From: Rhodospirillaceae bacterium
GTDB taxonomy: Bacteria > Pseudomonadota > Alphaproteobacteria > Rhodospirillales > JABHCV01
Reading direction: 5' to 3'
Assembly (NCBI GenBank): GCA_014382375.1
Contig: JACNJU010000050.1
Location: forward strand, 1-54,046
DNA: 54,046 nt
In this document: positions 44,006 to 51,076 of the stretch, in pieces
How the letters are laid out: the number at the start of each line of letters is the position of its first letter
Position numbering within the stretch: the first letter of the stretch is position 1
Notes under the pieces: generated by a model
Databases searched by the model: none
Told to the model about the DNA's origin: nothing
Seen by the model: the letters and a program-made list of their open reading frames with translations, nothing else
Made by a program: the position numbers and the translations under genes

Positions 44006-45310
44006 CTACCAGTACTTCATTGCAGCCTGGTAAATTTCGGCCAGGTTTTCCTCGCTGACTGGGCAGGGGGCCTGCGCCAGTAGCCGTTGCTGGGCGTAGG
44101 AGCCTTTAACAAGGGCCGGGATGTCGTCATCGGTGTAGCCTATTTCAGCAAGACCGCTAGGCAGTCCTGTGGCGCGCATCATGTCACTTAAACGCAAGGC
44201 CAATAGCTCACCACCGTCAGCAGGTGCAGCGTTTGATATATCGGCACCCAGCGCAGCGGCGGCATGCAGATGACGCTCAGGCCCGGCAGGTCCGGTAAAA
44301 CGGAAGGCCGCCGGGGCGTTAATCACTACCGACAACCCATGAGGGACCATGGGGTTTGCGTTCTCGTATCCTTTGGCCACGTACTCATGGTTCAGACCAG
44401 CGACCGAATAGGACATGGCGTGTGGAATGTGAACGCCAGCGTTGCCGAAGGCTTGTCCGGCAAGGGTAGCGGCGAACATCAGGTGGTGGCGGGCTTCAAT
44501 ATTGTCCGGCTCGCAGACGGCGGCAACCAGATGTTCCCCACCAATACGAATGGCGGCCTCTGCGCCAATGTCTGAAAAAGGGTTGGCCCCCTGATAGGGC
44601 GGACGTGCGCCAAGGGCCGGTTTTTCGCGTGTCCTGTAGGGCCGGGCGGTAAAGGATTCAATGGCGTGGGTGAGCACATCAAAGCCTGTTGCGGCAATCA
44701 CACCTGCGGGCAGGCTTTCGGTGGTAACCGGATCAACCAGGGCCAGGGCCGGGCGCAGGTGAACTGATGAAATGCCTGTCTTGACCTGCTCGCGAACCAG
44801 ATCGAAAACGGCGACGCCAGTGGTTTCGCTACCCGTGCCGCAGGTTGTCGGGCAGGCAATATGTGGTTTGATCGGCCCCGGCACCGGCTTAGCCTGTCCG
44901 ATGGGTGCGTTGACGTAGGCCATCAGATCATCGGGGTATGTTGCCAACAGGTTGGCAATTTTGGCGGTATCAATGACTGAGCCACCGCCGAGCGATATGT
45001 AGCCATCGAAACTGCCTTCACTGGCGAACTGGGCTGCGATCCTGAAACTGTCGTCTGTCGGCTCAACCTTGACCGCGTCAAAGACAACCGTTTCGACCCC
45101 GGCTGCCTGAAGGGCGTCCAGGGCTGTTTTCAACGGTTCTGTTTCAACCACGTGCTCGTCGGTGAACAAGGCGGCGCGAGTGATCCCCAGGCGCTTGGCG
45201 TCGTCCCCCAGTTCGTTTAATGCCCCAGGGCCGTATTTGATGGTCGAGGCCGGAACGGTGAAAACGGTTTCGCCATTGGCAAGGGCGGGGAAGGCTGTTG
45301 AAGGGCTCAT
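44006..45310 (-). CDS. Hydroxyacid-oxoacid transhydrogenase-like Fe-dependent dehydrogenase
   Basis: 434 residues from the ATG at 45310 with AGGA upstream. It is a type III iron-dependent alcohol dehydrogenase with YISLGGGSVIDTAK (nucleotide binding), PTTCGTGSETTGVAVFD and the metal-ligand His residues near AGVHIPHAMSYSV. By eye the whole chain follows ADHFE1/HOT, the enzyme that moves hydride from 4-hydroxybutyrate to 2-oxoglutarate (PTDDSFRIA, NAPIGQAKPVPGP, AYQGxNPFSD, VPHGLSVVINAPAAF). It is divergent from a creatinase 104 bases away. It lies upstream of the hemerythrin remnant on the same strand. Confidence 0.88.
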   Translation of the reverse strand: MSPSTAFPALANGETVFTVPASTIKYGPGALNELGDDAKRLGITRAALFTDEHVVETEPLKTALDALQAAGVETVVFDAVKVEPTDDSFRIAAQFASEGSFDGYISLGGGSVIDTAKIANLLATYPDDLMAYVNAPIGQAKPVPGPIKPHIACPTTCGTGSETTGVAVFDLVREQVKTGISSVHLRPALALVDPVTTESLPAGVIAATGFDVLTHAIESFTARPYRTREKPALGARPPYQGANPFSDIGAEAAIRIGGEHLVAAVCEPDNIEARHHLMFAATLAGQAFGNAGVHIPHAMSYSVAGLNHEYVAKGYENANPMVPHGLSVVINAPAAFRFTGPAGPERHLHAAAALGADISNAAPADGGELLALRLSDMMRATGLPSGLAEIGYTDDDIPALVKGSYAQQRLLAQAPCPVSEENLAEIYQAAMKYW

Positions 45311-45337
45311 TCTGGCTATCCTTGATACGTCATGATA

Positions 45338-45355
45338 GGTCGCATACGGTCGCAT
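45338..45355. promoter_or_regulatory. Tandem repeat GGTCGCAT with 10-base spacing
   Basis: GGTCGCAT occurs at 45338-45345 and 45348-45355, one helical turn apart, between the divergent dehydrogenase and creatinase genes. Same-face tandem sites of this kind are typical regulator targets. No regulator gene is next to it. Confidence 0.45.
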
Positions 45356-45377
45356 GAATTCTATTTGTAAAATGATA

Positions 45378-45389
45378 GCTTCGCGAAGC
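45378..45389. promoter_or_regulatory. Perfect 12-base palindrome before creatinase
   Basis: GCTTCGCGAAGC is fully self-complementary and sits 25 bases upstream of the creatinase start, close to its ribosome site. It may be an operator. Confidence 0.4.
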
Positions 45390-45414
45390 CCAAAATCAAT
45401 ATCGGGAGGTAAAA

Positions 45415-46611
45415 GTGGAAAATATCATACACATTGACAACGGCGAGAAGCCGACACCGACATTTTCTGCAAGCGAAATGAAGGCGCGGCAGGATGCATT
45501 ACGCGCCCTGATGGCTAAAAATGACATCGACGCAGCCTTGTTCACTTCCTATCACAACATCAATTATTATTCGGATTTTTTGTATTGTTCGTTCGGCAGG
45601 CTTTACGGATTGGCCGTAACGCAAGGTAAGGCGGTCACGATCAGCGCCAATATCGATGGTGGCCAGCCGGGTAGGCGAACCTTTGGTGACAACGTCATTT
45701 ACACGGACTGGCAACGCGACAACTATTTCCGCGCCTTAAAGCAGGAATTGGCGAGCCCGAAAACGCTCGGCGTCGAGTACGACCACATCAATGTGGAGAA
45801 TCTAGCGAAACTGAAGGCGGCTTTTGCGGAAACGGACATTGTTGATATTTCCAAATCGGTGATGGCCCTTCGCATGGTCAAATCGACCGAGGAAATCGCC
45901 GTTATTGGCAACGGTGCGCGGATCGCTGATATTGGCGGTGCGGCGTGCCGGAACGCCATCGGCGAGGGGGTGCCTGAATATGAGGTGGCCCTGCAGTCGA
46001 CGGCCGCCATGGTCCGTGAAATCGCCACCACCTATCCGCACGCCGAACTGATGGACACCTGGACATGGTTCCAGTCGGGCATCAATACGGACGGTGCCCA
46101 CAATCCGGTGACCTCACGAAAAATCGTGGCCGGTGATATTCTCAGCCTGAACTGTTTTCCGATGATAGCGGGCTATTACACGGCCCTGGAGCGGACCCTG
46201 TTTTGTAGCCATGCTTCCAAGCGGCATCTGGAATTGTGGGAAATCAACTGTCAGGTCCACCGCCGCGGGCTGGAGTTGATAAAACCCGGTGCCCGTTGCT
46301 GTGATATCGCAAGCGAGCTCAACGAAATCTACAAAGAACACGATCTGCTGCAATACCGCACATTCGGCTACGGCCATTCGTTCGGCGTCTTGTGCCATTA
46401 CTATGGTCGCGAGGCAGGGCTGGAACTGCGCGAGGATATTGAAACTGTGCTCAAGCCGGGTATGGTCGTCTCCATGGAACCGATGATCATGCTGCCTGAG
46501 GGCATGGACGGTGCCGGTGGATATCGGGAACATGATATTCTGGTGATCAAAGAAGGCGGCGCCGAAAACATCACCAAATTCCCGTTCGGACCGGAACATA
46601 ATATCGTCTAA
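45415..46611 (+). CDS. Creatinase (creatine amidinohydrolase)
   Basis: 398 residues, GTG start behind GGGAGGT. The sequence matches Pseudomonas creatinase along its length: FTSYHNINYYSDFLYCSFGR (about 43-62), TWTWFQSGINTDGAHNPVTS (His229 is the catalytic base, equal to His232), SLNCFPMIAGYYTALERTLF (Glu259), FGYGHSFG and VVSMEPMIMLPEG (Glu near 355). It hydrolyses creatine to sarcosine and urea. The pita-bread fold is that of M24 peptidases, but these residues mark creatinase. No creatininase or sarcosine oxidase genes are nearby. The divergent dehydrogenase and the tandem repeat suggest shared control. Confidence 0.94.
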   Translation: MENIIHIDNGEKPTPTFSASEMKARQDALRALMAKNDIDAALFTSYHNINYYSDFLYCSFGRLYGLAVTQGKAVTISANIDGGQPGRRTFGDNVIYTDWQRDNYFRALKQELASPKTLGVEYDHINVENLAKLKAAFAETDIVDISKSVMALRMVKSTEEIAVIGNGARIADIGGAACRNAIGEGVPEYEVALQSTAAMVREIATTYPHAELMDTWTWFQSGINTDGAHNPVTSRKIVAGDILSLNCFPMIAGYYTALERTLFCSHASKRHLELWEINCQVHRRGLELIKPGARCCDIASELNEIYKEHDLLQYRTFGYGHSFGVLCHYYGREAGLELREDIETVLKPGMVVSMEPMIMLPEGMDGAGGYREHDILVIKEGGAENITKFPFGPEHNIV

Positions 46612-46628
46612 AGACTGGAAGATATTGC

Positions 46629-46709
46629 ATGTCAGAAGATCAATATCCAAAGGATGAAAATTTGCGGCTGATTTTATCGGTTATCAGAAAGATCACCGGG
46701 CGTTTTTAA
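46629..46709 (+). CDS. Possible 26-residue small protein after creatinase
   Basis: ATG at 46629 with GGAAG upstream opens a 26-codon frame (MSEDQYPKDENLRLILSVIR, then KITGRF) that ends at 46709, 17 bases after the creatinase stop. An acidic start and amphipathic, basic end are visible. Two inverted repeats overlap it (GATATTG/CAATATC and CGGTTAT/ATAACCG). It may be chance. Confidence 0.25.
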   Translation: MSEDQYPKDENLRLILSVIRKITGRF

Positions 46710-46731
46710 AAAAATATAACCGACTGTAGCC

Positions 46732-47631
46732 TCACCCGACCATCCGCCGTCTCGCTATCCAGTCACCTGTGAGCAGCGAGATGACAACGATCAGACCACC
46801 AAGGTATTGTATTCCCGATAAGGTTTCCCCCAGGATCAGGGCCGCCGCGATCATCGAAACCAGCGGTTCCAGGTTGCTTAGTAATGCCGTCATCGTCTTG
46901 CCGATGGAATGGATGGCGGCGTACAGCATCAGGATGGCCAATCCGTAAAACAGGCAAACCCCGGTCAGTCCGGCAATTCCCATGGCCGTTGTCGGGGGTT
47001 GAAAGCCGCCCAGCAGGATCATCATCACCGCCATCATCGGCACGGCGAACAGGTTGGAATAAAAAGAAACGCTGGTGGGTTTTACGTGGTTCAAGGCCCT
47101 CGATGTAAACATGAAGGTGGTCATAACCCCGAAACCACCCATCAGGGCCAGCACGATGCCGCGCCAGTCGAGCACGTTGAAGGAAGGACCGACGGCCAGG
47201 CCAATGCCGATAAAGGCGGCAGCAAAGGCAATCAGGCGGGCTTTTTCAATTTTTTGCCTGTCGATGATCTGGCTCGCCGCCGCCACCATCAGCGGATAGG
47301 TGTAAAACAACAACACCGCCAGCCCGACCGGAATATAGGAAACCGATGACAGGTAGGATGTTCCCTGAAGGACGACCGAGAGACTAACCCCAAGCAGTGG
47401 CAGGATTGCCGCCTTGGGAAGGGCAAAGCCGCGGCGGGTGAAGGCGATCAGCAAACCGACAGCAATTGCGGTCAGGCTAATACGTACGAAAACCACCGTC
47501 CCCGGGTTGGAGCCGCCTTCATAGGTGAGGCGCGCCAGGGTCGTGTTGAGGCCCAGAAAGGTCGCCGACCCAAGGGCCAGAAGGCGGCCTACAGTGTCGG
47601 CAGAATGGGTGGTTGTGGGCTGATTATTCAT
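46732..47631 (-). CDS. EamA-family (DMT) transporter
   Basis: 299 residues from the ATG at 47631; the longer frame uses a TTG at 47670 and is less likely. Ten hydrophobic segments with the two-half EamA layout (LGLNTTLARLTYEGGSNPGT near the start; TGVCLFYGLAILMLYAAIHS and AAALILGETLSGIQYLGGL near the end). Substrate unknown. It converges with the creatinase gene at 120 bases, and is divergent from pntAA. The ribosome site is weak. Confidence 0.85.
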   Translation of the reverse strand: MNNQPTTTHSADTVGRLLALGSATFLGLNTTLARLTYEGGSNPGTVVFVRISLTAIAVGLLIAFTRRGFALPKAAILPLLGVSLSVVLQGTSYLSSVSYIPVGLAVLLFYTYPLMVAAASQIIDRQKIEKARLIAFAAAFIGIGLAVGPSFNVLDWRGIVLALMGGFGVMTTFMFTSRALNHVKPTSVSFYSNLFAVPMMAVMMILLGGFQPPTTAMGIAGLTGVCLFYGLAILMLYAAIHSIGKTMTALLSNLEPLVSMIAAALILGETLSGIQYLGGLIVVISLLTGDWIARRRMVG

Positions 47632-47795
47632 GTCGGGGTCTGCTTTGCGGTATTCACCCGCATATTGCAAGTTTCATATGGTGAAATATTTTTCGGAGTC
47701 TTGACATAAAACATTTAATTGAACCCTGATAATCGTTAACTATCACCATCCAGTACTTGTTTAAAGAACGCGGAGAGGGCATAAATCCCTGACGA

Positions 47796-47812
47796 ACTTT
47801 CCTGCTGAAAGT
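47796..47812 (+). other. Hairpin in the pntAA leader
   Basis: ACTTTC, loop CTGCT, GAAAGT: a perfect 6-pair stem about 30 bases before the pntAA start. The upstream 210-base region also has a TTGACA at 47701-47706, but its best -10 partner (GATAAT at 47728) is too far away to call. Confidence 0.35.
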
Positions 47813-47842
47813 CCATTTGGAGAGCTTAAGGAACTTCTCGAT

Positions 47843-49060
47843 ATGAAAATCGCCATTCCCAAGGAAAGCCACCCCGGAGAGACCCGGGTCGCCGCTTCCC
47901 CCGATGTTGTCAAAAAGCTCATTGGATTGGGCTTTTCTGTTACCGTCGAAAAGGCAGCCGGCGCTGAGGCCGCTTTTACCGATGATGCTTTCAAGGAAGC
48001 GGGTGCGACCATCGCAAAGGACACCGCCAGTGCCTTGAAGGGCGCTGATATCGTTCTCAAAATTCTCGGACCCACCACATCGGGCGCCAAAAGCGAGCTT
48101 TCGATGATGAAAAAGGGTGCCACGTTGATGGCCAGCCTGGGGGCGCTTTCCAACAAAAAGGAAATCGACGCCATCGCCAAGGCCGGTGTCACAGCCTTTG
48201 CCATGGAACTGATGCCGCGCATTACCCGCGCCCAGTCCATGGACATCCTGTCGTCACAATCCAACCTTGCCGGTTACAAGGCGGTTCTCGACGCGGCTGC
48301 GGAATACGGCAGCGCCTTCCCGATGATGATGACGGCGGCGGGCACGATCGCCCCGGCCAAGGCCTTTATCATGGGTGTCGGTGTCGCTGGCTTGCAGGCG
48401 ATTGCCACGGCCAAGCGTCTGGGTGCGATTGTCACCGCTACCGATGTCCGTCCGGCGACCAAGGAGCAGGTCGAAAGTCTGGGCGGAAAATTCCTGGAAG
48501 TCGATCCGGAAATGGAAAAGGAAGCGCAGACAGCAGGCGGCTACGCCAAGCAAATGCCACCAGAATACTTCGAGAAGCAAAAGCAGGTCGTCTCCGAACA
48601 CATCATCAAGCAGGACATCGTCATCACCACGGCGTTGATCCCCGGGCGTCCGGCCCCGGTGCTGGTCACCGAAGACATGGTTAAGTCCATGAAAACCGGT
48701 TCGGTGATTGTCGATCTGGCGGTTGAAGCCGGTGGCAATTGCCCACTTAGCGAATATGGCAAGGTTGTCGAAAAGCACGGCGTCAAGATTGTCGGCCATG
48801 CCAACGTGCCCGGCAGATTGGCGCATGACGCAAGCTCGTTGTTTGCACGCAATCTGCTTAACTTCATCACCCCCCACGTTGACAGCGAAAGCAAGGCTTT
48901 CACCGTCGACTGGGAAGATGAAACCATCACCGGAACCTGCGTCACCCGTGACGGCAAGGTTGTTCATCCGATGCTGGGGACTAAAAAGAAACCCGCCAAA
49001 AAGGAATCAGAGAAAACCGACACGGCGGAAGAAGATCAATCCGCAAGTAAGGGGAAATAG
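47843..49060 (+). CDS. pntAA: Proton-translocating transhydrogenase subunit alpha-1
   Basis: 405 residues, with AAGGAA upstream. The NAD(H)-binding domain I: AIPKESHPGETRVAASPD (about 3-20), the QSNLAGYKAVLDAAAEYG block (about 137-154), and the Rossmann motif GVGVAGLQAIATAKRLGA (about 177-194). The tail is Lys/Glu-rich. It transfers hydride from NADH to NADP+ using the proton gradient, together with the next two subunits. The split alpha subunit is typical of Rhodospirillum-type enzymes. pntAB starts 2 bases after the stop. Confidence 0.97.
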   Translation: MKIAIPKESHPGETRVAASPDVVKKLIGLGFSVTVEKAAGAEAAFTDDAFKEAGATIAKDTASALKGADIVLKILGPTTSGAKSELSMMKKGATLMASLGALSNKKEIDAIAKAGVTAFAMELMPRITRAQSMDILSSQSNLAGYKAVLDAAAEYGSAFPMMMTAAGTIAPAKAFIMGVGVAGLQAIATAKRLGAIVTATDVRPATKEQVESLGGKFLEVDPEMEKEAQTAGGYAKQMPPEYFEKQKQVVSEHIIKQDIVITTALIPGRPAPVLVTEDMVKSMKTGSVIVDLAVEAGGNCPLSEYGKVVEKHGVKIVGHANVPGRLAHDASSLFARNLLNFITPHVDSESKAFTVDWEDETITGTCVTRDGKVVHPMLGTKKKPAKKESEKTDTAEEDQSASKGK

Positions 49061-49062
49061 TC

Positions 49063-49473
49063 ATGGATGCGGCTACTATTGCTGATCATTCGACGCGCCT
49101 GGCAAGTGATGCGGCCAAACTGGCCGAAGACGCGCTGAGAATTGCCACCGAGGCAACCCAACTGGCGGCGACGCCGACCATCGGCGGCGGAATGGATTTC
49201 CTGTCGTTGTTCACAATCTTCGTGCTTGCCTGCTTTATTGGATTTTATGTGGTCTGGAGCGTCACCCCGGCCCTGCATTCGCCGCTGATGGCGGTGACCA
49301 ATGCTATTTCATCGGTGATTATCGTCGGTGGCTTGCTGGCCGCCGGTCCCATGGATATGGAATTCTCGAAAGTCATGGGCTTTATGGCCGTGACCCTGGC
49401 ATCGGTCAATATTTTTGGCGGCTTTATCGTCACCCAGCGGATGCTGGCCATGTTCAAAAAGAAAAAGAAATAG
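49063..49473 (+). CDS. pntAB: Transhydrogenase subunit alpha-2 (membrane)
   Basis: 136 residues. A helical, Ala-rich N-terminal part (about 1-40) precedes three or four membrane helices (FLSLFTIFVLACFIGFYVVW, and IIVGGLLAAGPMDMEF region, then VTLASVNIFGGFIVTQRML). This is the PntAB pattern and forms part of the proton channel with PntB. It lies 12 bases before pntB. Confidence 0.96.
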   Translation: MDAATIADHSTRLASDAAKLAEDALRIATEATQLAATPTIGGGMDFLSLFTIFVLACFIGFYVVWSVTPALHSPLMAVTNAISSVIIVGGLLAAGPMDMEFSKVMGFMAVTLASVNIFGGFIVTQRMLAMFKKKKK

Positions 49474-49485
49474 GGGGAGCATGAT

Positions 49486-50880
49486 ATGACTGAAAATATG
49501 ACAGGCTTCGCCTACCTAATTGCCTCGGTGTTGTTTATTCTTTCCCTGCGCGGGCTTTCATCGCCTGAATCGGCGGTCACCGGTGTGCGTTTCGGTATCG
49601 CCGGTATGGTTATCGCCATTGTCACGACGCTGATGGACCCGGGCGTGCTCAGCTATTCTATGATTGTGCTGGGCCTGCTCATTGGTGGTGCGATCGGTAC
49701 CGTCGTCGCCCTGAAGATCCAGATGACCGCCCTGCCGCAACTTGTCGCCGCCTTCCATTCGCTGGTTGGTCTGGCCGCCGTCTTTGTTGCGACGGCTGCG
49801 TTCTATAACCCGGAAGCGTTTGGCATTGGCAATTTTGGTGAAATCGCCGGGGCCTCGCTGGTCGAATTATCGCTGGGAACGGCCATTGGTGCGGTTACGT
49901 TTTCTGGCAGTGTCATCGCCTTTGCCAAGTTGCAGGGGGTGATGAGTGGTTCGCCCATTACCTTCCCCGGCCAACATAAACTTAATGCACTGGTCGCCAT
50001 CCTGATCGTCGCCATGGTTATCATGCTGGTGCGAGGGCAGAGCGATACCGTGTACTGGATTCTGGTTGGCCTGTCATTCCTGATCGGCTTTCTGATCATC
50101 ATTCCCATTGGTGGGGCCGATATGCCGGTCGTGGTTTCCATGCTCAACTCGTATTCGGGCTGGGCTGCTTGTGGTATTGGCTTCACCCTGTCCAATCCGG
50201 CGCTGATTATTACCGGCGCACTGGTCGGGTCATCGGGTGCCATCCTTAGCTACATCATGTGCAAAGGCATGAACCGTTCGATCTTCAACGTCCTGCTTGG
50301 TGGCTTCGGCGGCGAAGTTGCCGGTCCGGCGGGTGCCGGTGGCGGTGAAGAGCGGGCGGTTAAATCCGGCGCTGCCGATGACGCGGCCTTCCTGTTGAAG
50401 AATGCCAGCAAGGTTATCATCGTTCCCGGATACGGCATGGCCGTTGCCCAGGCCCAGCACGCGGTCCGTGAAATGGCCGACAAGCTGAAGGAAGAAGGGG
50501 TCGAGGTCTCTTACGCCATTCATCCGGTTGCCGGTCGTATGCCAGGCCACATGAACGTGCTTCTGGCCGAAGCCAATGTGCCTTACGACGAAGTGTTTGA
50601 ACTGGAAGAAATCAACCACGAGTTTGCCAGTTGTGACGTTGCCTACGTCATCGGTGCCAACGACGTCACCAACCCGGCGGCCAAGACCGACCCGACCAGT
50701 GACATTTACGGGATGCCCATTTTTGACCTCGAGAAGGCAGGAACGGTACTGTTCATCAAACGCTCCATGGCAACCGGTTACGCCGGCGTGCAGAACGAAC
50801 TGTTCTATAGTGACAAGACGATGATGCTGTTCTCCGACGCCAAGCAAATGACCGAGGAAATCGTCGTCGCGCTGGGTTAG
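49486..50880 (+). CDS. pntB: Transhydrogenase subunit beta
   Basis: 464 residues. Nine or so membrane helices fill about residues 1-260, then the NADP(H)-binding domain III with VIIVPGYGMAVAQAQHAVRE, IHPVAGRMPGHMNVLLAEA and VIGANDVTNPAAKTDPTSD. All are typical PntB motifs. The enzyme supplies NADPH for biosynthesis and redox defence. The operon ends here, with a structured region and an intrinsic terminator downstream. Confidence 0.97.
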   Translation: MTENMTGFAYLIASVLFILSLRGLSSPESAVTGVRFGIAGMVIAIVTTLMDPGVLSYSMIVLGLLIGGAIGTVVALKIQMTALPQLVAAFHSLVGLAAVFVATAAFYNPEAFGIGNFGEIAGASLVELSLGTAIGAVTFSGSVIAFAKLQGVMSGSPITFPGQHKLNALVAILIVAMVIMLVRGQSDTVYWILVGLSFLIGFLIIIPIGGADMPVVVSMLNSYSGWAACGIGFTLSNPALIITGALVGSSGAILSYIMCKGMNRSIFNVLLGGFGGEVAGPAGAGGGEERAVKSGAADDAAFLLKNASKVIIVPGYGMAVAQAQHAVREMADKLKEEGVEVSYAIHPVAGRMPGHMNVLLAEANVPYDEVFELEEINHEFASCDVAYVIGANDVTNPAAKTDPTSDIYGMPIFDLEKAGTVLFIKRSMATGYAGVQNELFYSDKTMMLFSDAKQMTEEIVVALG

Positions 50881-50907
50881 GTCGCCACCTTAAATAACGT
50901 CCAATTT

Positions 50908-50980
50908 GGCCCCTTTTGTGGTTACTTTTCAGCTGAAAGCAGACAGAGAACCGTTGTGAGAAAAGGGCCGTTGGTAACCA
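50908..50980 (+). other. Crossing inverted repeats after pntB (pseudoknot-like)
   Basis: GGCCCCTTTT (50908-50917) pairs with AAAAGGGCC (50961-50969, one bulge), and TGGTTAC (50919-50925) pairs with GTAACCA (50974-50980). In order A-B-A'-B' these cross, which is a pseudoknot topology, or two mutually exclusive stems. A perfect 12-base palindrome (TTTCAGCTGAAA, 50927-50938) lies in the loop. It starts 28 bases after the pntB stop and may be a structured mRNA end. Confidence 0.45.
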
Positions 50981-50990
50981 GAATGGAATA

Positions 50991-51016
50991 ACTGATAAGT
51001 CTTGTCAGTATTTTTT
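50991..51016 (+). terminator. Rho-independent terminator of the pnt operon
   Basis: ACTGATAA, loop GTC, TTGTCAGT (8 pairs, one G-U), then A and six T. It ends pntB transcription. Its right arm is also the -35 element of the next promoter. Confidence 0.75.
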
Positions 51017-51030
51017 AAAAACCATATAAC
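51002..51030 (+). promoter_or_regulatory. Candidate sigma-70-type promoter of the kinase gene
   Basis: TTGTCA (51002-51007) and TATAAC (51025-51030) are spaced exactly 17 bases, giving a leader of about 37 bases. The -35 lies in the terminator stem of the pnt operon, so terminator and promoter overlap. Confidence 0.55.
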
Positions 51031-51050
51031 GGTATGGATGAGTATTCGTT

Positions 51051-51076
51051 GTTTTAAAATTTGGTTTTAAATTATG
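51051..51076 (+). repeat. Imperfect tandem 13-base AT-rich repeat at the kinase start
   Basis: GTTTTAAAATTTG followed by GTTTTAAATTATG, the second copy running into the start codon. No ribosome site is seen; the repeat may replace or mask it. Confidence 0.35.

Noticed and set aside
47654-47872. Open frame of 72 codons on the minus strand across the pntAA start
   Set aside because: It overlaps the pntAA start and its leader, has no family motif, and its codon pattern is that of an antisense frame.
51050-51075. TTAA pairs before the kinase as a CtrA box
   Set aside because: The halves are 9 bases apart; treated as an imperfect tandem repeat.
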